A stretch of 20,678 bases of DNA from Saccoglossus kowalevskii (lineage: Eukaryota > Hemichordata > Enteropneusta > Harrimaniidae). The notes under the pieces are model-generated. The model saw only the letters and a program-made list of their open reading frames with translations. It did no database searches and was not told the origin of the DNA. This document shows positions 1 to 12,100 of this stretch, piece after piece. The DNA lies in contig NW_003133848.1 of the NCBI RefSeq assembly GCF_000003605.2, positions 86,710-107,387 of the forward strand, in the 5' to 3' direction. Each line of letters begins with the position of its first letter. The stretch's first letter is position 1. The position numbers were made by a program, and so were the translations under genes.

Positions 1-3000
1 TACATCATCAGAAATCAGAAGAATAAACAGAATAGAGATTTTCGAACAGCTGTGTTGTCAAATCAAGGTGGAGACGATAATGGCAAGGGTGGAAAGAGGA
101 AAAACAAATCTGGAATACTGAGGGTGATAACTCGAGTGGATATGGAGGAGGTGAGTGCTGTTACAATCACTAAATCATTCTGCATAACATTCACATTTAT
201 GACGTTTAGTGTGAAATATCATTGCTGATACAACGAGGTAAAATTTGAACAGTAAGTTGAGAAAACCAAATCATCTGAATTTAATTATTTTGTTCAGTGT
301 TATGCAAATTTGAGACTACGGTAGATTAACACAGTTACTTAAATAATGCATTAGTACTAACTAAACTCACATGATTCACGTGATCTGTTATATAGTGAAC
401 AAAAGTTCTACCAATTCAAAGTCTTGTTCTCATGGCAACATGTAAAACAAATGTTATTATACAATTTCTTTACAAAATACATCAGACACTTTTAAATAAA
501 GTATTTTTCACATTTGTAATTGTCATATATTCCCTGAACGTAAATATGTTCACCTGTGTGGACATCTACTTTCATTATGAATGATAAATAAGTTGAAAAT
601 GTGTAAATTTGATGCTCATTATACCTTCCAAAATTTCATCAGAATTACAATGAGATAGTGTGTATTTTTAATTGTACAGATAGTTTTTATTGATTTTAGA
701 CAACCACTGTTTAAAGAATGTGTAGCTGCTGTCTATCATGACAACTTCTATAATCAGAGTCAATATGCCAAGTATTACTATTGGTGTTTCAGTGCCATGC
801 TCTCTATGGAGCATTGGACGTTGTATCTTTACTGATCAACACAGTTGTGAAAACACCATACAATCAGTCATTGGGTTGTATTTTTGGAAATGCCACATTT
901 GCTCTCTCAGTACATGGACTTTCATAAATAGTTGTCTATGGACAAAATAATTCATATTTTTAATGTTCCAGCGTACAACAATCCGCTGAGCAATTGTTTT
1001 TGAACTGCCCTTTCAGTATGATCAGTGTTATTTTAATGTTCATGAGATGTGAAAATGGAATTTGGAATTAAAGATGTTATAATTTCCCTTTCCTGTTATT
1101 TAAGGCTTTGGTTGATTTACAATTAAACGAGAATTGTAACGTTCGTCTTGAAGAAACCATGGCAGATGTTGGTACAGTGATTGCTATGTTTACAAAAGCC
1201 ATAGCCGAAGCACCCTTTAAGTAAGTCAAACTATCAAACAGTATTGATTTGTTTATTTTATGGGTACTGGGTAATCCAAAGACTGACCGTTTTGTTACCA
1301 ATTAACTTGCATGCTGATATGTCATTGTCACATGACAGATATTTATGATAAAAGCATGTGAGTAACTGGAGAATTGTTGTTTGAACAGCAGGCTGTCTGT
1401 GTGCTGTTTGCATATGTATAGCATGAACATAAAACATTTTACCTGTCATATACCGGTAACCATGTTGGTTCAGTATTAAAATATATAATTGCATTTCTCG
1501 AAAAAAATAAAAAGGAATCCACTTTTTCTTTTAATTTTTAGAAACAGTTTTGATTAGATTCTCAGGTATTGATTGTTTTGTTTTTTTCTTGCCTTGTAGA
1601 AGAGAACGAGACAAGGGAATATTCTCTTTCCATGTTTCCACAGAATGGGCTGGTGGTGTCAGAGTTGACAAAGATGGAAAAGGTTTATTGAGAGTATGGA
1701 GGCAACAGTTACAACAATTCAGATTAGTGAGTGTTGACAAAGCAGCAGCCATTGTGGCAGCCTATCCATCACCGCAGATATTGATGAAGGTAAAATCAAG
1801 AATTTTATTTTCCTATTTGCTGCTTTGTTCACTTAGTGCAGTGTTTGAATTTGGATGTTGTCTGGTTGCCATGGGCAACTTTTTTTGCCATGAGACAACC
1901 AAATCTTGAGACTGGTTGCCCATTGGGAAATCAATTATTTTATTTTTTTTAGAAATAATAATTTTTATTTTTATATTTTTAATCCAGTGCAGTATTATCA
2001 TTCCACTGAAAAAAAAGTTCAGTTTTAATCATTGCTACTTACCTCCAGATACATGTAGATACACAAGACCAGTCATGTGACAGAATGTGATGGCCTTGTC
2101 CTGACGTAATTTTCACGATTGATGAGGTGTATCCTGTGGCTGTATTTTTATGAGCAAAGTACAGCATTGCATTGCATAATGTACCGTGAAGATATCAACA
2201 TTATTATTACACAATGTACATGGACACGTGACTAATTTAGTTATTTCATGGCTTTTGATAATCTGAAGGTTTTATTATTCAAATATACATGTACATATAA
2301 GCTAGAACATTAAACAATATAAACAAAGTGCCAAAATGTACTGTGGCAATTCAAGTTGTGCATTGGATGCCAAGCAAACTATTTTAAAAAGGACTATTTT
2401 ATCTCATTTGTATATTTCTGCAGTCAATACCAATATTATTGAAAAACGTTGAAACTATGAATAACACACTACATATGTAATAATGTGTAATATTAATTGT
2501 CCAATTATAAAAATGATTGGACACCTACATTTTCATGGCAGACAACCAGTTTTTCAGAGTGCTTGTCAAGTTCAACTGAACAACCAGGAATTTATTGTAA
2601 TTTCAATTCTTGTAGTGCAGCTTGAGAAATCAGTAGGATATGGTAAACTGATTTAAATTGCAAGATACATTTTCAATCACAACACTCTTCGTAGTAGAGA
2701 TCATTTTACTGTCTTTGTCTTCGTAAATGGCTGTAAGTTTGCAGCAAAAATTAAATAGTTTATATTATTTACATCTATATAAAAATTTCTGCTTACAACT
2801 CTTCCCAGGGGGGATTTAAATTGATGTGAATCCTACTTTAAGCCAATCAAATTTTCTTTGTGTTTAGTGCTGAGTGCCTTTGTTAACTACACTGGAAAAT
2901 ATTCTGTTGGTGTCCAGAGTGGGAACAGCCAATGCCTTCATGAGAATAACATGAAAACTTGATGGATTATTTACATTATTACAATGTAATATTAGGTTTT

Positions 3001-4386
3001 GAGAGCTGCTGAGTCTAGAAAATTACACTAAATGAACCAAAAAGCATGCATTAGATTCACCTCAGCTACTCTGTTGACATTGGCTGTTTATTCTATTGGT
3101 TTATTCTTGATAACAGACATCCAAACCATACACAAAATGGCCAAAACACACGTATTTCATATGGATTAAAAAAAAAAGGGCTGATAAGTGGTGTTGAGAA
3201 CATTACCTGATCTACACAAAAGTGTGAATATATAGTTACAACTTCTCAAACCATTCTAGAAAGCTATCTTGAGTACTGTTAAATACTTTATTTTAGCTAG
3301 AATTAATTTTTGCTGAAAAAAAATTTGGGGAGTTTTGTATGGAATTTATTTTCACTAATTTTTGACTAGTCGAATGTAAAATATAAGGAAAAAGATATAT
3401 TTGCTGAATTTTATTTTTAGTGAATCATTCCTTCAGCGAAAATTAATTCCAAACGAATACAAAGAGTTTTACAGTACTATAACCATTGTGTACTGTGGCC
3501 CAGTATATTATATGTTGTACAATTCCCACACTGTATAGTGAAAACCCAATGTCATGGAATACATACATCAGTGGTGAAATTTTCCATTATTTTATCAGTG
3601 TTTCTTCAAATTACTCTATATTTAGGCTTATCAAGAATGTTCAAGTGCTAAACAAGCTGAGAAGCTACTACAAGACATTGTGGTAAGTTGGTGAAGAATG
3701 GTGCTTGCAAGTGTTAAATGTGGAAAGAGTTGTTGCAATGCTAGATTAATATTCAGTTTTACATTTGCTATGTACACCGGCAGCATTATTTCGGAGTCGA
3801 ACTACTGCTCCTCCCACGATTAACAGGAAATTATCTCCAATGCATTTACATGGTCGGGCCAAATGAGAAATGAGATCTGCCAGAGTTCAATTCTGTTTGA
3901 TCAGAGCAGAGCAGAACAGAACAGAACAGTGCCCTCAAATAAAAGGGCTCTGATAAAATGCTGGTGTGTGAACATAGCAATTATCAGTATTATAAATGCC
4001 ATATTTTCTCTATTAGTACCGATAGTGATTGTGCTTACATAAATAATTGAGATGTATATAGGATCAAGTTATACATGTATTTTAATAATCCAGCATACAG
4101 TAAATGCAATTTTTGGTTCATGTGCACTTTAAATACATGTACAGTAAATATGGTACGGTAACTTAATAACCTGACATCTGATATTCTGGTGCCTGCTGTG
4201 TTTTAAAGCAGTCTAGCATTACACTAAGCTACATGCCTGGTTATGTTTATTTATTCTTGTCTGTAGGTGAGGAGGGGTGCCGGTGTATTGGCAACAAATC
4301 GACGAATTGGACCAGAACTATCCAGAAAAGTGTATTTATTCTTAACAAGCCATGACGGTGATATGGTTTTACATAGCAGACATTAA
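1..4386 (+). CDS. EME1: Crossover junction endonuclease EME1/EME2-like, C-terminal five exons (5' partial)
   Basis: Exons are 1-150, 1105-1220, 1600-1789, 3626-3682 and 4267-4386. All visible introns are GT-AG, and the pieces join in one frame (633 nt, 210 residues, then TAA). EME proteins are the regulatory partners of MUS81 and help cut replication forks, flaps and Holliday-type junctions in the nucleus. The product shows family hallmarks: ALVDLQL (about 51-57), FTKAIAEAPFK (about 79-89), WAGGVRVD, then VWRQQLQQF and AYPSPQ (about 145-150), and near the C-terminus VRRGAGV followed by RRIGPELSR. These cover the end of the degenerate ERCC4-type nuclease domain and the C-terminal helix-hairpin-helix region. 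EME proteins are usually about 380-570 residues, so the N-terminus lies left of the window. EME1 and EME2 cannot be separated by eye; the SPSB3 neighbour favours the EME2 side or a single pre-duplication gene. The family call is very secure. Confidence 0.93.
151..1104 (+). other. EME intron (first visible), 954 bp
   Basis: This intron runs from a GTGAGT donor after GAG at 150 to a TTTAAG acceptor before GCT at 1105, phase 0. I see no gene, RNA or clear repeat in it; the short open frame at 738-950 has no recognisable protein features. Confidence 0.85.
1221..1599 (+). other. EME intron, 379 bp
   Basis: It has a strong GTAAGT donor and a TTGCCTTGTAG acceptor, and it splits a lysine codon (AA + A). 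It contains one TACCGGTA palindrome at 1451-1458 and otherwise nothing I can name. Confidence 0.85.
1790..3625 (+). other. EME intron, 1836 bp, carrying a MITE
   Basis: The donor is GTAAAA after an AAG codon and the acceptor is TTTAG before GCT at 3626, phase 0. Near its 3' end is the inverted-repeat element at 3276-3474. Around 1857-1899 short inverted matches (GTTGTCT with AGACAAC) could form a small hairpin. The rest is AT-rich sequence without recognisable features. Confidence 0.8.
3276..3474. repeat. MITE with TA target duplication (CTGTWAAA ends)
   Basis: The sequence from 3276 (CTGTTAAATACTTTATTTTA) and the reverse complement ending at 3474 (CTGTAAAACTCTTTGTATTC) form imperfect terminal inverted repeats of about 45 bp. 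They continue into a shared GAATTAATTTTYGCTGAA block on both sides. Each end abuts TA (3274-3275 and 3475-3476), the duplication expected of Tc1/mariner-type elements. It is about 200 bp with no coding potential, so it would be non-autonomous. It lies about 150 bp upstream of an EME splice acceptor, in the intron. The superfamily is inferred only from the TA and the size. Confidence 0.65.
3683..4266 (+). other. EME last intron, 584 bp
   Basis: The intron is bounded by a GTAAGT donor and a TCTGTAG acceptor, phase 0. It contains a short pentanucleotide repeat at 3902-3929 and no other feature I can support. Confidence 0.85.
3902..3929. repeat. Pentanucleotide microsatellite (CAGAG/CAGAA)
   Basis: Five consecutive 5-bp units, two CAGAG then three CAGAA, followed by a partial CAG. 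A short simple repeat inside the last EME intron. Confidence 0.8.
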
Positions 4387-4541
4387 ATCAACAACGGTAA
4401 TGGTTTATGTGATGCATGTTGAATAGTTAATTTGCATGTAATTTATAAAGCTGTATATAAATCGCACTGATGTGTGATTTGAATGAAATGCGATAACATT
4501 TTGTGCACTATAAATTTTTACTACAGCTTTTATACCCAAAC

Positions 4542-4547
4542 AATAAA
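4542..4547 (+). promoter_or_regulatory. Putative poly(A) signal of EME
   Basis: AATAAA lies 156 nt after the EME stop codon, with a second overlapping-type AATAAA about 16 nt on. The position suits a short 3' UTR. The cleavage site is not visible and later AATAAA copies (4936, 5496) are possible alternatives. Confidence 0.45.
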
Positions 4548-4613
4548 TGAAATTGTTAAAATAAACTGAAACAGTACACCCATAATTGAAATTAATTAAT
4601 CTCATTACCAATA

Positions 4614-4820
4614 CTGTAAAATGACTACCTTTCATAGGGTTTAAATTTTGCTGATTTACCATTTCAGGCATACTCAGTGGGTTTTAAATTCACTGTTTTA
4701 TCATTTAGACAATGTGTTCTATGCTAAATTTTACATATTCACTGGGTTTTAATTTAGCGCATTTTTCAGTCAGCGAAATAAGCAAAATTGAAACCCAGTG
4801 AATAATTAACCCCTTTACAG
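4614..4820. repeat. MITE with CTGTAAA ends and TA target duplication
   Basis: ATACTGTAAA at 4611-4620 pairs with TTTACAGTAT at 4814-4823. The inverted match continues less exactly inward through a GGGTTTAAATTTTGC-like block near 4637-4655, mirrored by GCAAAATTGAAACCC near 4782-4796. TA is duplicated at both edges, giving an element of 207 bp. The CTGTAAA ends resemble those of the 3276-3474 element, so both may be related Tc1/mariner-type MITEs. An internal CACTGGGTTTTAATTT copy near 4740 suggests further internal duplication. It sits just past the EME poly(A) signal. Confidence 0.65.
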
Positions 4821-4971
4821 TATTTACTGCAACTAATTTACCTATGTATCATGGTGAGAACACTTAAGTCGTTCTTTATAGGTGTTAATGTTAACAGTAA
4901 ACGGTGAGCAACCACTGTATGGTGTTAACATTAATAATAAAGACTATCTAGGTTGTATTATTATTATTAAG

Positions 4972-5090
4972 GTACTGTAAAACATGTCTTTTTCGCGAGC
5001 ATGTCATTTTAGCAAATTTAGCGAGAGAACTGATTTCGCTAATTCAAGATGTCACTAATGACTTTATTATAAATTCAAAATGGCCAAGGC
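4972..5090. repeat. Possible end fragment of a related repeat
   Basis: GGTACTGTAAAACATG at 4972 again starts TA-CTGTAAA, and is followed by short inverted pieces around TTTTCGCGAGC and TTTAGCGAGA/TTTCGCTAA. I could not find a matching opposite end, so this is at best a truncated copy of the same type of element. Confidence 0.3.
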
Positions 5091-5900
5091 TTAGGGATTT
5101 GTATAGAGTAATCTGGAACATAAAAATCTGGGGTGCTTCCTAATTACTTGAGGGGTTGGGTCACAGTAAGGTTCAAAACTCTGAAATAAAAATATATGGT
5201 CACTGAACTAATTCTCCACAAAATTACTCTGAAAAATGTATGAAAATGTGTATTTTGAATAGTTTACATGTCATATCAAACAATTTTGTTCAATGACCTG
5301 TGCTAAAAAATTATATGTAGTGTGATGAGGGATACATATTAGCTGTCACAAAATATTGGGGAATTTTGAATATGTGTTCAATGTATTATTTATCACTACA
5401 ATTTCTATATATGGTATTTATTTATGTTTTGTGTCTTTAAATGTTTTTTGTTGAGTGCCAGATAAAATGGACAATTTGTATGTTACTGTTTGTGAAATAA
5501 AATATTTAGTATTTTGTAAGTGTTATCACTGTTACAGGACCAGCTTCTAAAAGTAACCTGTTGATCCCACACGAGCATGGATTGTCAACTTTGTGTAGTC
5601 CTGACCAATGGGGGACAAGCTGATCTTAGTACTAACCTGATATTTTACTTCAACCAAAACATTGTGAAAGCAGATTGTATACATAATCAGTAAAATAACC
5701 CTGCTATCTTGAATGACATCCCAAAAAACAATGCACAACTAATGCACATCTCAGGAGATGCCATCCTGCTCTTGATTTTCTCAATATTCATATCAACACT
5801 CGGAGCCACGGATTAGGCCTTGTACACATAAAATGTAAGTACTGGAATAACAATAAACATGTGTACCTAAAGTTTACCATGTTATGCAAGTTATATAGGG

Positions 5901-6700
5901 AACCTGTGTGCCAAGTTTGAAGTTCCTAGCTTTTGCGCCATTTTAGCCCAATACTGGAAATAAACACATGTAAAATGTGCCTGGGTGTTGAGAGTGAAAC
6001 ATGTTTGCCTTGCTTTAAGGTAGATAAACACCTTCAACCAAAAAATTAGTTACCATTCGATTTTGATGATTTTATCTTACCAAACACGTAAATATATTAC
6101 AGAGACCATCCCAAATTTGACTTTTTTATCATTAAATCATCGGCAAAATATGATAAATTTGCTATAGCAAAATTTATAACCATAGAGCACTTGTTCTAAC
6201 CCCTAATAATTTAAGAATAAGAGAAATGCCAAGTAAAACGTGGAATGTTTTGGTTTATATATGTGCAACTCTTGAAATAAATGAATTTTCAAATTGTTTA
6301 AGTATTGATCATGCCAAAAAAATTCAAAAGTTTATGTAGCACCAATGTGAAATGGTGCTCTACCAGCATATATGTTTTTCAGCCTTGTTGGGAGATTCTC
6401 TTCAGTTATTTCTTGCATGGTTTACTTCAATATTTCGCAGTTACAAAGATTTTGAGTCACACAAATCTTCACACACCTAGGTGTTGTGAGTTAGCACATG
6501 TTAGCCAAGTCTGAAGGCCCTAGCTATTTTCTCTTTAGCTATATACAAAACATACATAAACTCAAACTGTGACCTTGCCATATGGCAAGGTCTAGCAAAT
6601 CGCTTGGTACATGTGTGCACATTTTGATAGCACTGGCTATGCTGGACTTTTGACTCAAAAAGGTAGCTGTGTTGGTTGGAACATTTGTGCTAAGTCTGAA
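5901..6700 (+). repeat. Diverged direct repeats (GTGYCAAGTYTGAAG type)
   Basis: Three similar blocks lie in the same orientation: CTGTGTGCCAAGTTTGAAG at about 5905, GTTAGCCAAGTCTGAAGGCC at about 6499 and TTTGTGCTAAGTCTGAAGTC at about 6684. The first two continue into CCTAGCTWTT. This looks like old copies of a dispersed repeat family or of internal units of one larger element. No open frame spans them. Confidence 0.4.
6571..6592. repeat. Perfect 22-bp palindrome
   Basis: GACCTTGCC, then ATAT, then GGCAAGGTC: the whole 22 bp equals its own reverse complement. It lies between the second and third of the diverged direct repeats. Its role is unknown; it may be part of a mobile-element remnant. 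Confidence 0.75.
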
Positions 6701-8852
6701 GTCCGAGTTACCATACATATCGCACGTATGGTAATAATGACTTTAATACCCAGTATGTGTAAGTTTTGAATATAATCGGTCAAAGTATGCCTGAAATAGA
6801 AATGTGGATGGATAAATGCATAGTGGTCCTTGGTCCAAACTTTACATATACAATGTAACAGCAAGCAATGCAAATTAACTTTTCAATGGATATGGAGGAT
6901 TTAATGATACAAAATCACAATCAATATTCTTAAAACACTTAGAAATTCAGCATTGACAAACAATGATGAGAGAAAAGGAAACAAAAACTATGCTTTATGA
7001 ATAACTAATCATACATGTTTTTTTTACACATTTACCACACATAAAAAGTGGATGGTTTGCAGTGCAGTAACAATTACATGTACCGTATGTGACAATGATT
7101 TAAAACTGTTTTCAACCAAAGACTGTATTACTCTCCAAATAAAAATGTCATCAATTTCTTACATATTTCAAGCAATCGATATATTAATCTTGTGTACTAG
7201 TACCATGCCAAGTTGCAGAATATACCAGTAACCACGGTAATTCTAAAATGCCGATTCAAGACAGCAGTGGTACACAAATTAAATTTATTTATTTGTTGAA
7301 ATCTTGTTCCCATAACTCCCTTTCCAATACTTGATCAAACATTGATTCAGTCGGCATATAGGCAGCCTGGTTATCTTTCCATAATTTCATTGATCCCCTC
7401 GGTAGTCTGAAATGTTGCTGAGATTTCACCTGTCACTGTAGTCAGTGGCTGATAAATATAGCATGGTGCTAATATGAATACGCTAAACACTGGATGAGAG
7501 TTGTATGTTTATACGTGTTGTATCAACTCGTATGGTAGTTGACACTGAGATGAAAGTCCAACCGTCATATTGTTTGTGATGTTGGAATAAATTTACATGG
7601 TTAATAAGCAAAATAAGAGACAATATACTAATATAGAGAGAACCCACAAAATAATAGGAATGCAATTAGGCTAGCATATAGGGTAGTAATCCACTTATAC
7701 AAAACTCTGTTTGTTGAAAAGTACACAATTCACCATGTCTTGCATTCTCAGAAACCACCCTTCTCTACTACCGGTATATGTACTCTCAGATAACAATACC
7801 GATTGGCAACATTTGTCTATTCAAAGATTATATTCTAGGTGATGTCTACCACGGGTAAGGAAAAAACAACAACCAGTGTTACACTGTACCTGAACATTGC
7901 TGGTTGTACACGCATGGGGATGCTTTGTTTCATTTGTTAGACAGATCATTGCTTCTAAAAATTTAAAACAAGGAGGAGTGAAAGTATTCATCTAATCTTA
8001 ATTATTGTGTTTTACATGAATTACAACCTCCAAAATGTCACAAGTCATATTCATGAACTCAGAATTCCAGGGTGTTTAGAAGTATTACCAAACAAGAAAC
8101 CTTCAGCCAAGGACATATTAACTGAATATTAATTTACTGTTGAACATTTGTTGTTGTAAAAACCCTTATATTTTTGGAAGTAAATTAAATCAAATTAAAC
8201 CTGTGCATTAACAATTTTAGAGATTGCACGTTCTAATGTTGCTGAAAAAAACATGGCCGAGGTACACTTACAGCTAAAAACCTTGCAATGACATGTTGAC
8301 CTGGCCAAATAACTACATTTCGCTGCAATATCTTGCAAAATGTTTGAATAAGTGTACAATCCATACATGGTAACAATAGAATAGGTCTTGTTGCCAATTC
8401 ATCCTTTTATTGTTATCTGAGGTGTAGTTTTACGTAATTATTCTAAAATATATACACAAATTTTACATGTCACATACTCATTTCACAATTAACTTACACC
8501 AATTGATTTACAGTATTTGTCTACCAAAAAATTATAAGATCTTTAGAAAAACCTGATTGTAGTGACGCAAAATGCTCAATTACATCAACTAAGGGGAAAA
8601 AAACAATAACATTTTTAAAAACAAATCGCATTAAATTCAACCTAGAAACATGTATGCTACCATACTCCCTAGGTTGGTAAAAATAATGCCAGTGGCACTT
8701 TGGGTCAAATTTTTGAGACCACTTGTTTGTGAATTCAATAATTATAACAAACTTGCAGCAAAAGAAAACAATGTACATTATTCATTACCAAACACACACT
8801 TCCCTGGCTTGATGTAAAACAACTAATACACGGTGAAAAGTTCAGTCACAAA

Positions 8853-8858
8853 TTTATT
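8853..8858 (-). promoter_or_regulatory. Putative poly(A) signal of SPSB3
   Basis: TTTATT on the plus strand reads AATAAA on the minus strand, about 327 nt beyond the SPSB3 stop codon. It is the nearest canonical hexamer I noticed; another lies at 8406-8411. No transcript end can be seen directly. Confidence 0.35.
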
Positions 8859-9184
8859 AAAACTGGTCTTCAAATTGTGTGGATAAAATTGCGGTACCTT
8901 TTTAAGGCCTTCAGGAAAGGAAAAACCAAGTAAAGATGTTAAGAACTCCCACACAAGATCTGAAAATATCGTCCATTCAGTAAATGGCATCCTATGTCAT
9001 TAGACATTGGATTTTAGTTTTTGTAGTCGTCACAATCACCTAGTAGTATCGGTAGTGAGAAACAAGAAAAGACTTTGTTTGTCAAGTACACACTAGTACC
9101 GGTATAATAAATCTATAACATCTCTATATGCACTTCTACACTGAACTACATGTAGGTAGACTCATCATGTTTTTGCTGACTAAG

Positions 9185-12100
9185 TTAGGGATCACTAACA
9201 TGTCGTATATCTCTCAATGTTAGACTTGTCTGGGTACCCGTCGTACAGAGTTCCTTTTTCTCGTTCATCACACAAGTGTCTAACAACCACCCCAGATTGT
9301 CCTGCAGGAAGCTTTGAAGTCCAGGCGGTAGTTCAAGAACCGCTAAGACCTTCAAGTCTTTGGGAATATACCTGCGTATTGCGTCACAACAAAGGAACTG
9401 TAATGTAGTAGGAAATGATCTGGTTTTTACAATCTTCATACCGGTCCGTGCAGCCGTGGAGCACACCACTGGATAAAGTTTCTTCCCTTGGAGACCTTTA
9501 AATGCCACACCTGTTAGAAATACTGAGCATTAATTTTATAATATAGTGGTTCTTTTCTTGTCAGACAATAGGAGCAGCCAAGGAAATGTTATTTTTTTAC
9601 AGTATCATCACTACTACTACCCCTAAAACTTGCTTTATATGTCGTCATGGTGACAACACTATACTCCAGTATAATGTATACCGGTACTTTTTATCAGTCG
9701 CTAGTGCATATCCAGTCAGGATATGTATTTCAATCGATCAAATATACTGTGGCAAAGTGTTGGTCGTCATTTCATATAATTTGGTAAGACAAAAAAAATG
9801 CAAAATTCATATAGAACAGAAAACTGTGAATATTCACACACATTGTTAGACTAGCAATGGTTTTCTAACACTCAATTGTGGAATGGGGAATTCCTTTGAC
9901 TCTTTGTTTTAGAGTATCAGGTTTTAAAAAGTAAAAAGACACTACAAGAACACATAACTGGTTCCGTTTAATTGTGGGTTTTGACAATTCATCACACTAA
10001 GTAATCAACAGTTGTCATACGTGCACATGTTAAGAATACAGCAGCAACAACTGTAACGGCAACATTTTAATTCCTAATTTCCGAGTTACCGTAAAATTCC
10101 TTTTTGAGGCCGCAGCTTTAATAGAAGCTGCACCCCTAACTTGAGACATTGTTTTATGTTGAAATTGACAAGTTTTGATCCCAGGGAAAAGTCTGCAATA
10201 TAAGCCGCACCCCAAACTTTCACAAACCAAACCAGCCACCACATATTTCAGAAAAAAATATACCATTTAATTTTAAATTAAGGCATAATTTTTCGAACAT
10301 TTCAATGATTCCTGTTGCTTAAATTAGAGTCTAATTAAGGTTTTCCGTAGTCATTGACGCTTATTCCAGAGTACAGGTTTATTGTGGGTAACGTGACTGG
10401 GTAAACTGCGTTTCGACAATGAGCTGTTATTATTTTCAAAAGTGTTAAATTCTTCTTCAATGCTCAGCTTATCTTTCGAAAACAACTAATTTCTTGATTT
10501 AAAAAAATCATGCCGTTTTCCCATCAAAATCAAAGCCAAACGATCGCACTACAACAACGGTAAATCTCTTCTGTGTTTCCTTTACCATGAGGTCGCTGAA
10601 CTACATTAACATATTTAAATGAACTATGGTAATTTAATCACGTTGGCACCATCCAGCGTTTCGATTGGTTAATTAGCGACTTGACCTATCAGGTCAACAT
10701 AACAGTTTCAAGTCACTAAAGATGTTTGAACTAACATGGCGGATATCGTATCGGTCGAGCATTTAGGGCTCATACCACTAATTGAATTTCCATAGACGAC
10801 AATGTTAACATATGACGAGATTGCTATATGAAAATGACGAAGAAAGTTGAAAATATGGCTCAAAAATGGGAAACCAACATGCCAGTAATCAACCATATGA
10901 AAAAAACTAACATGTTGGCCAGCTCAAACTCTTGCAAATCTCAGGTAAACAAGACACACCTACTGTACTTGGATTGCACCAAGAGAAATCACTGGAAAAA
11001 CACCAAGATTAGAACATCCATTAACACACAGAATAAACCCACAGGTACACAGCCGCTAAGTAGTAAACAAAAGACCACATGTTGGTCTCACCTCTGACCC
11101 AGGTGATTACGCCCTCAAACAGGGAGCACCTGAGAAAAATAATATTTAAAAAATTTCATTGGTTCTTGCTAGGCATTTAAATTGAGCAGCCATTGGTTAA
11201 TTAGTGGCATGAGACCTTTATATGTGACCAAAATCATTCGCTTGCGGTGAAACTAAGTTGAATTTTCACAACAATTCAACGAATTTATTTTTGTACATTA
11301 TTGTAATCACTACTGATTAATAATCAGCAATTGTAACACTTCGAAAACAAGTAAGTTATTCACTTGTGTGAAACGCAGCATGATCGTTACCGTGATCATT
11401 TGCTACTATAAAATGCATTCGTTTTTGTTTTGACTTCTTTTAGAATATACTTTTCGTTATCAAAAATAAGAAAATAAATATATATTACATTAAATAATGT
11501 ACTGAGTATTTTTTCGTTATCATTTTTTTTTTGATTGACTTTTTTTATTTTAAAAACCCCGATGTCTAGATTAAACATAGAATGTACAGTCACTCTGCCG
11601 GAAGTCGAACATGCCGCAATCGACTGTGTCAGATGGCTGTCTGCACGGTTACTAAAAGAGTGACTGGTGCTAACGAATTAGTCTATTCAAGAGATTGTAG
11701 TATACAGTACCGTAATCTGCAAATGCATACAAATCTATTTGTAGATATTATTTATTGTGCAGTATGTTATACAGTGTGAAATTTCGTTCGTGTACAAGTT
11801 TGTCTGCGTGTAAAAATCCGAAAGTGCCTTAGAATCGCAACAAAGTTGCAATCGAGTGTCGTGCATCTCATTAGCATATCATTATCCCTTCTGGCCTTTG
11901 TTTTCTGAAAAAAATTTCAACTGTTACCGAAGTGAATGCTCTAATTGAAGCCGCACCAAGACTTCACGCATCTGAATTCGTCCATTGAAAAAATTAATTT
12001 TAATTAAAGCCGCGGCCTCAAAAAGGAAATTTACGGTACTATTTTTCTCACGAAATTCGATAGAGGGCGTTCCCAAAGTACCCAGATGACAGCCCATTTA

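Larger units (their letters stand above)
4548..8852. other. Region between the convergent genes, no gene seen
   Basis: Apart from the listed repeats, this stretch is AT-rich with frequent stops on both strands. The few open frames near 4405-4671, 5547-5738, 6305-6514, 6655-6873, 7483-7665 and 8521-8778 have unremarkable composition and no domain I recognise. Poly(A)-like hexamers are common. It may include 3' UTR of either neighbouring gene. Confidence 0.6.

Noticed and set aside
9217-9408. Plus-strand open frame over the last SPSB3 exon
   Set aside because: It is an antisense shadow of the SOCS-box exon.
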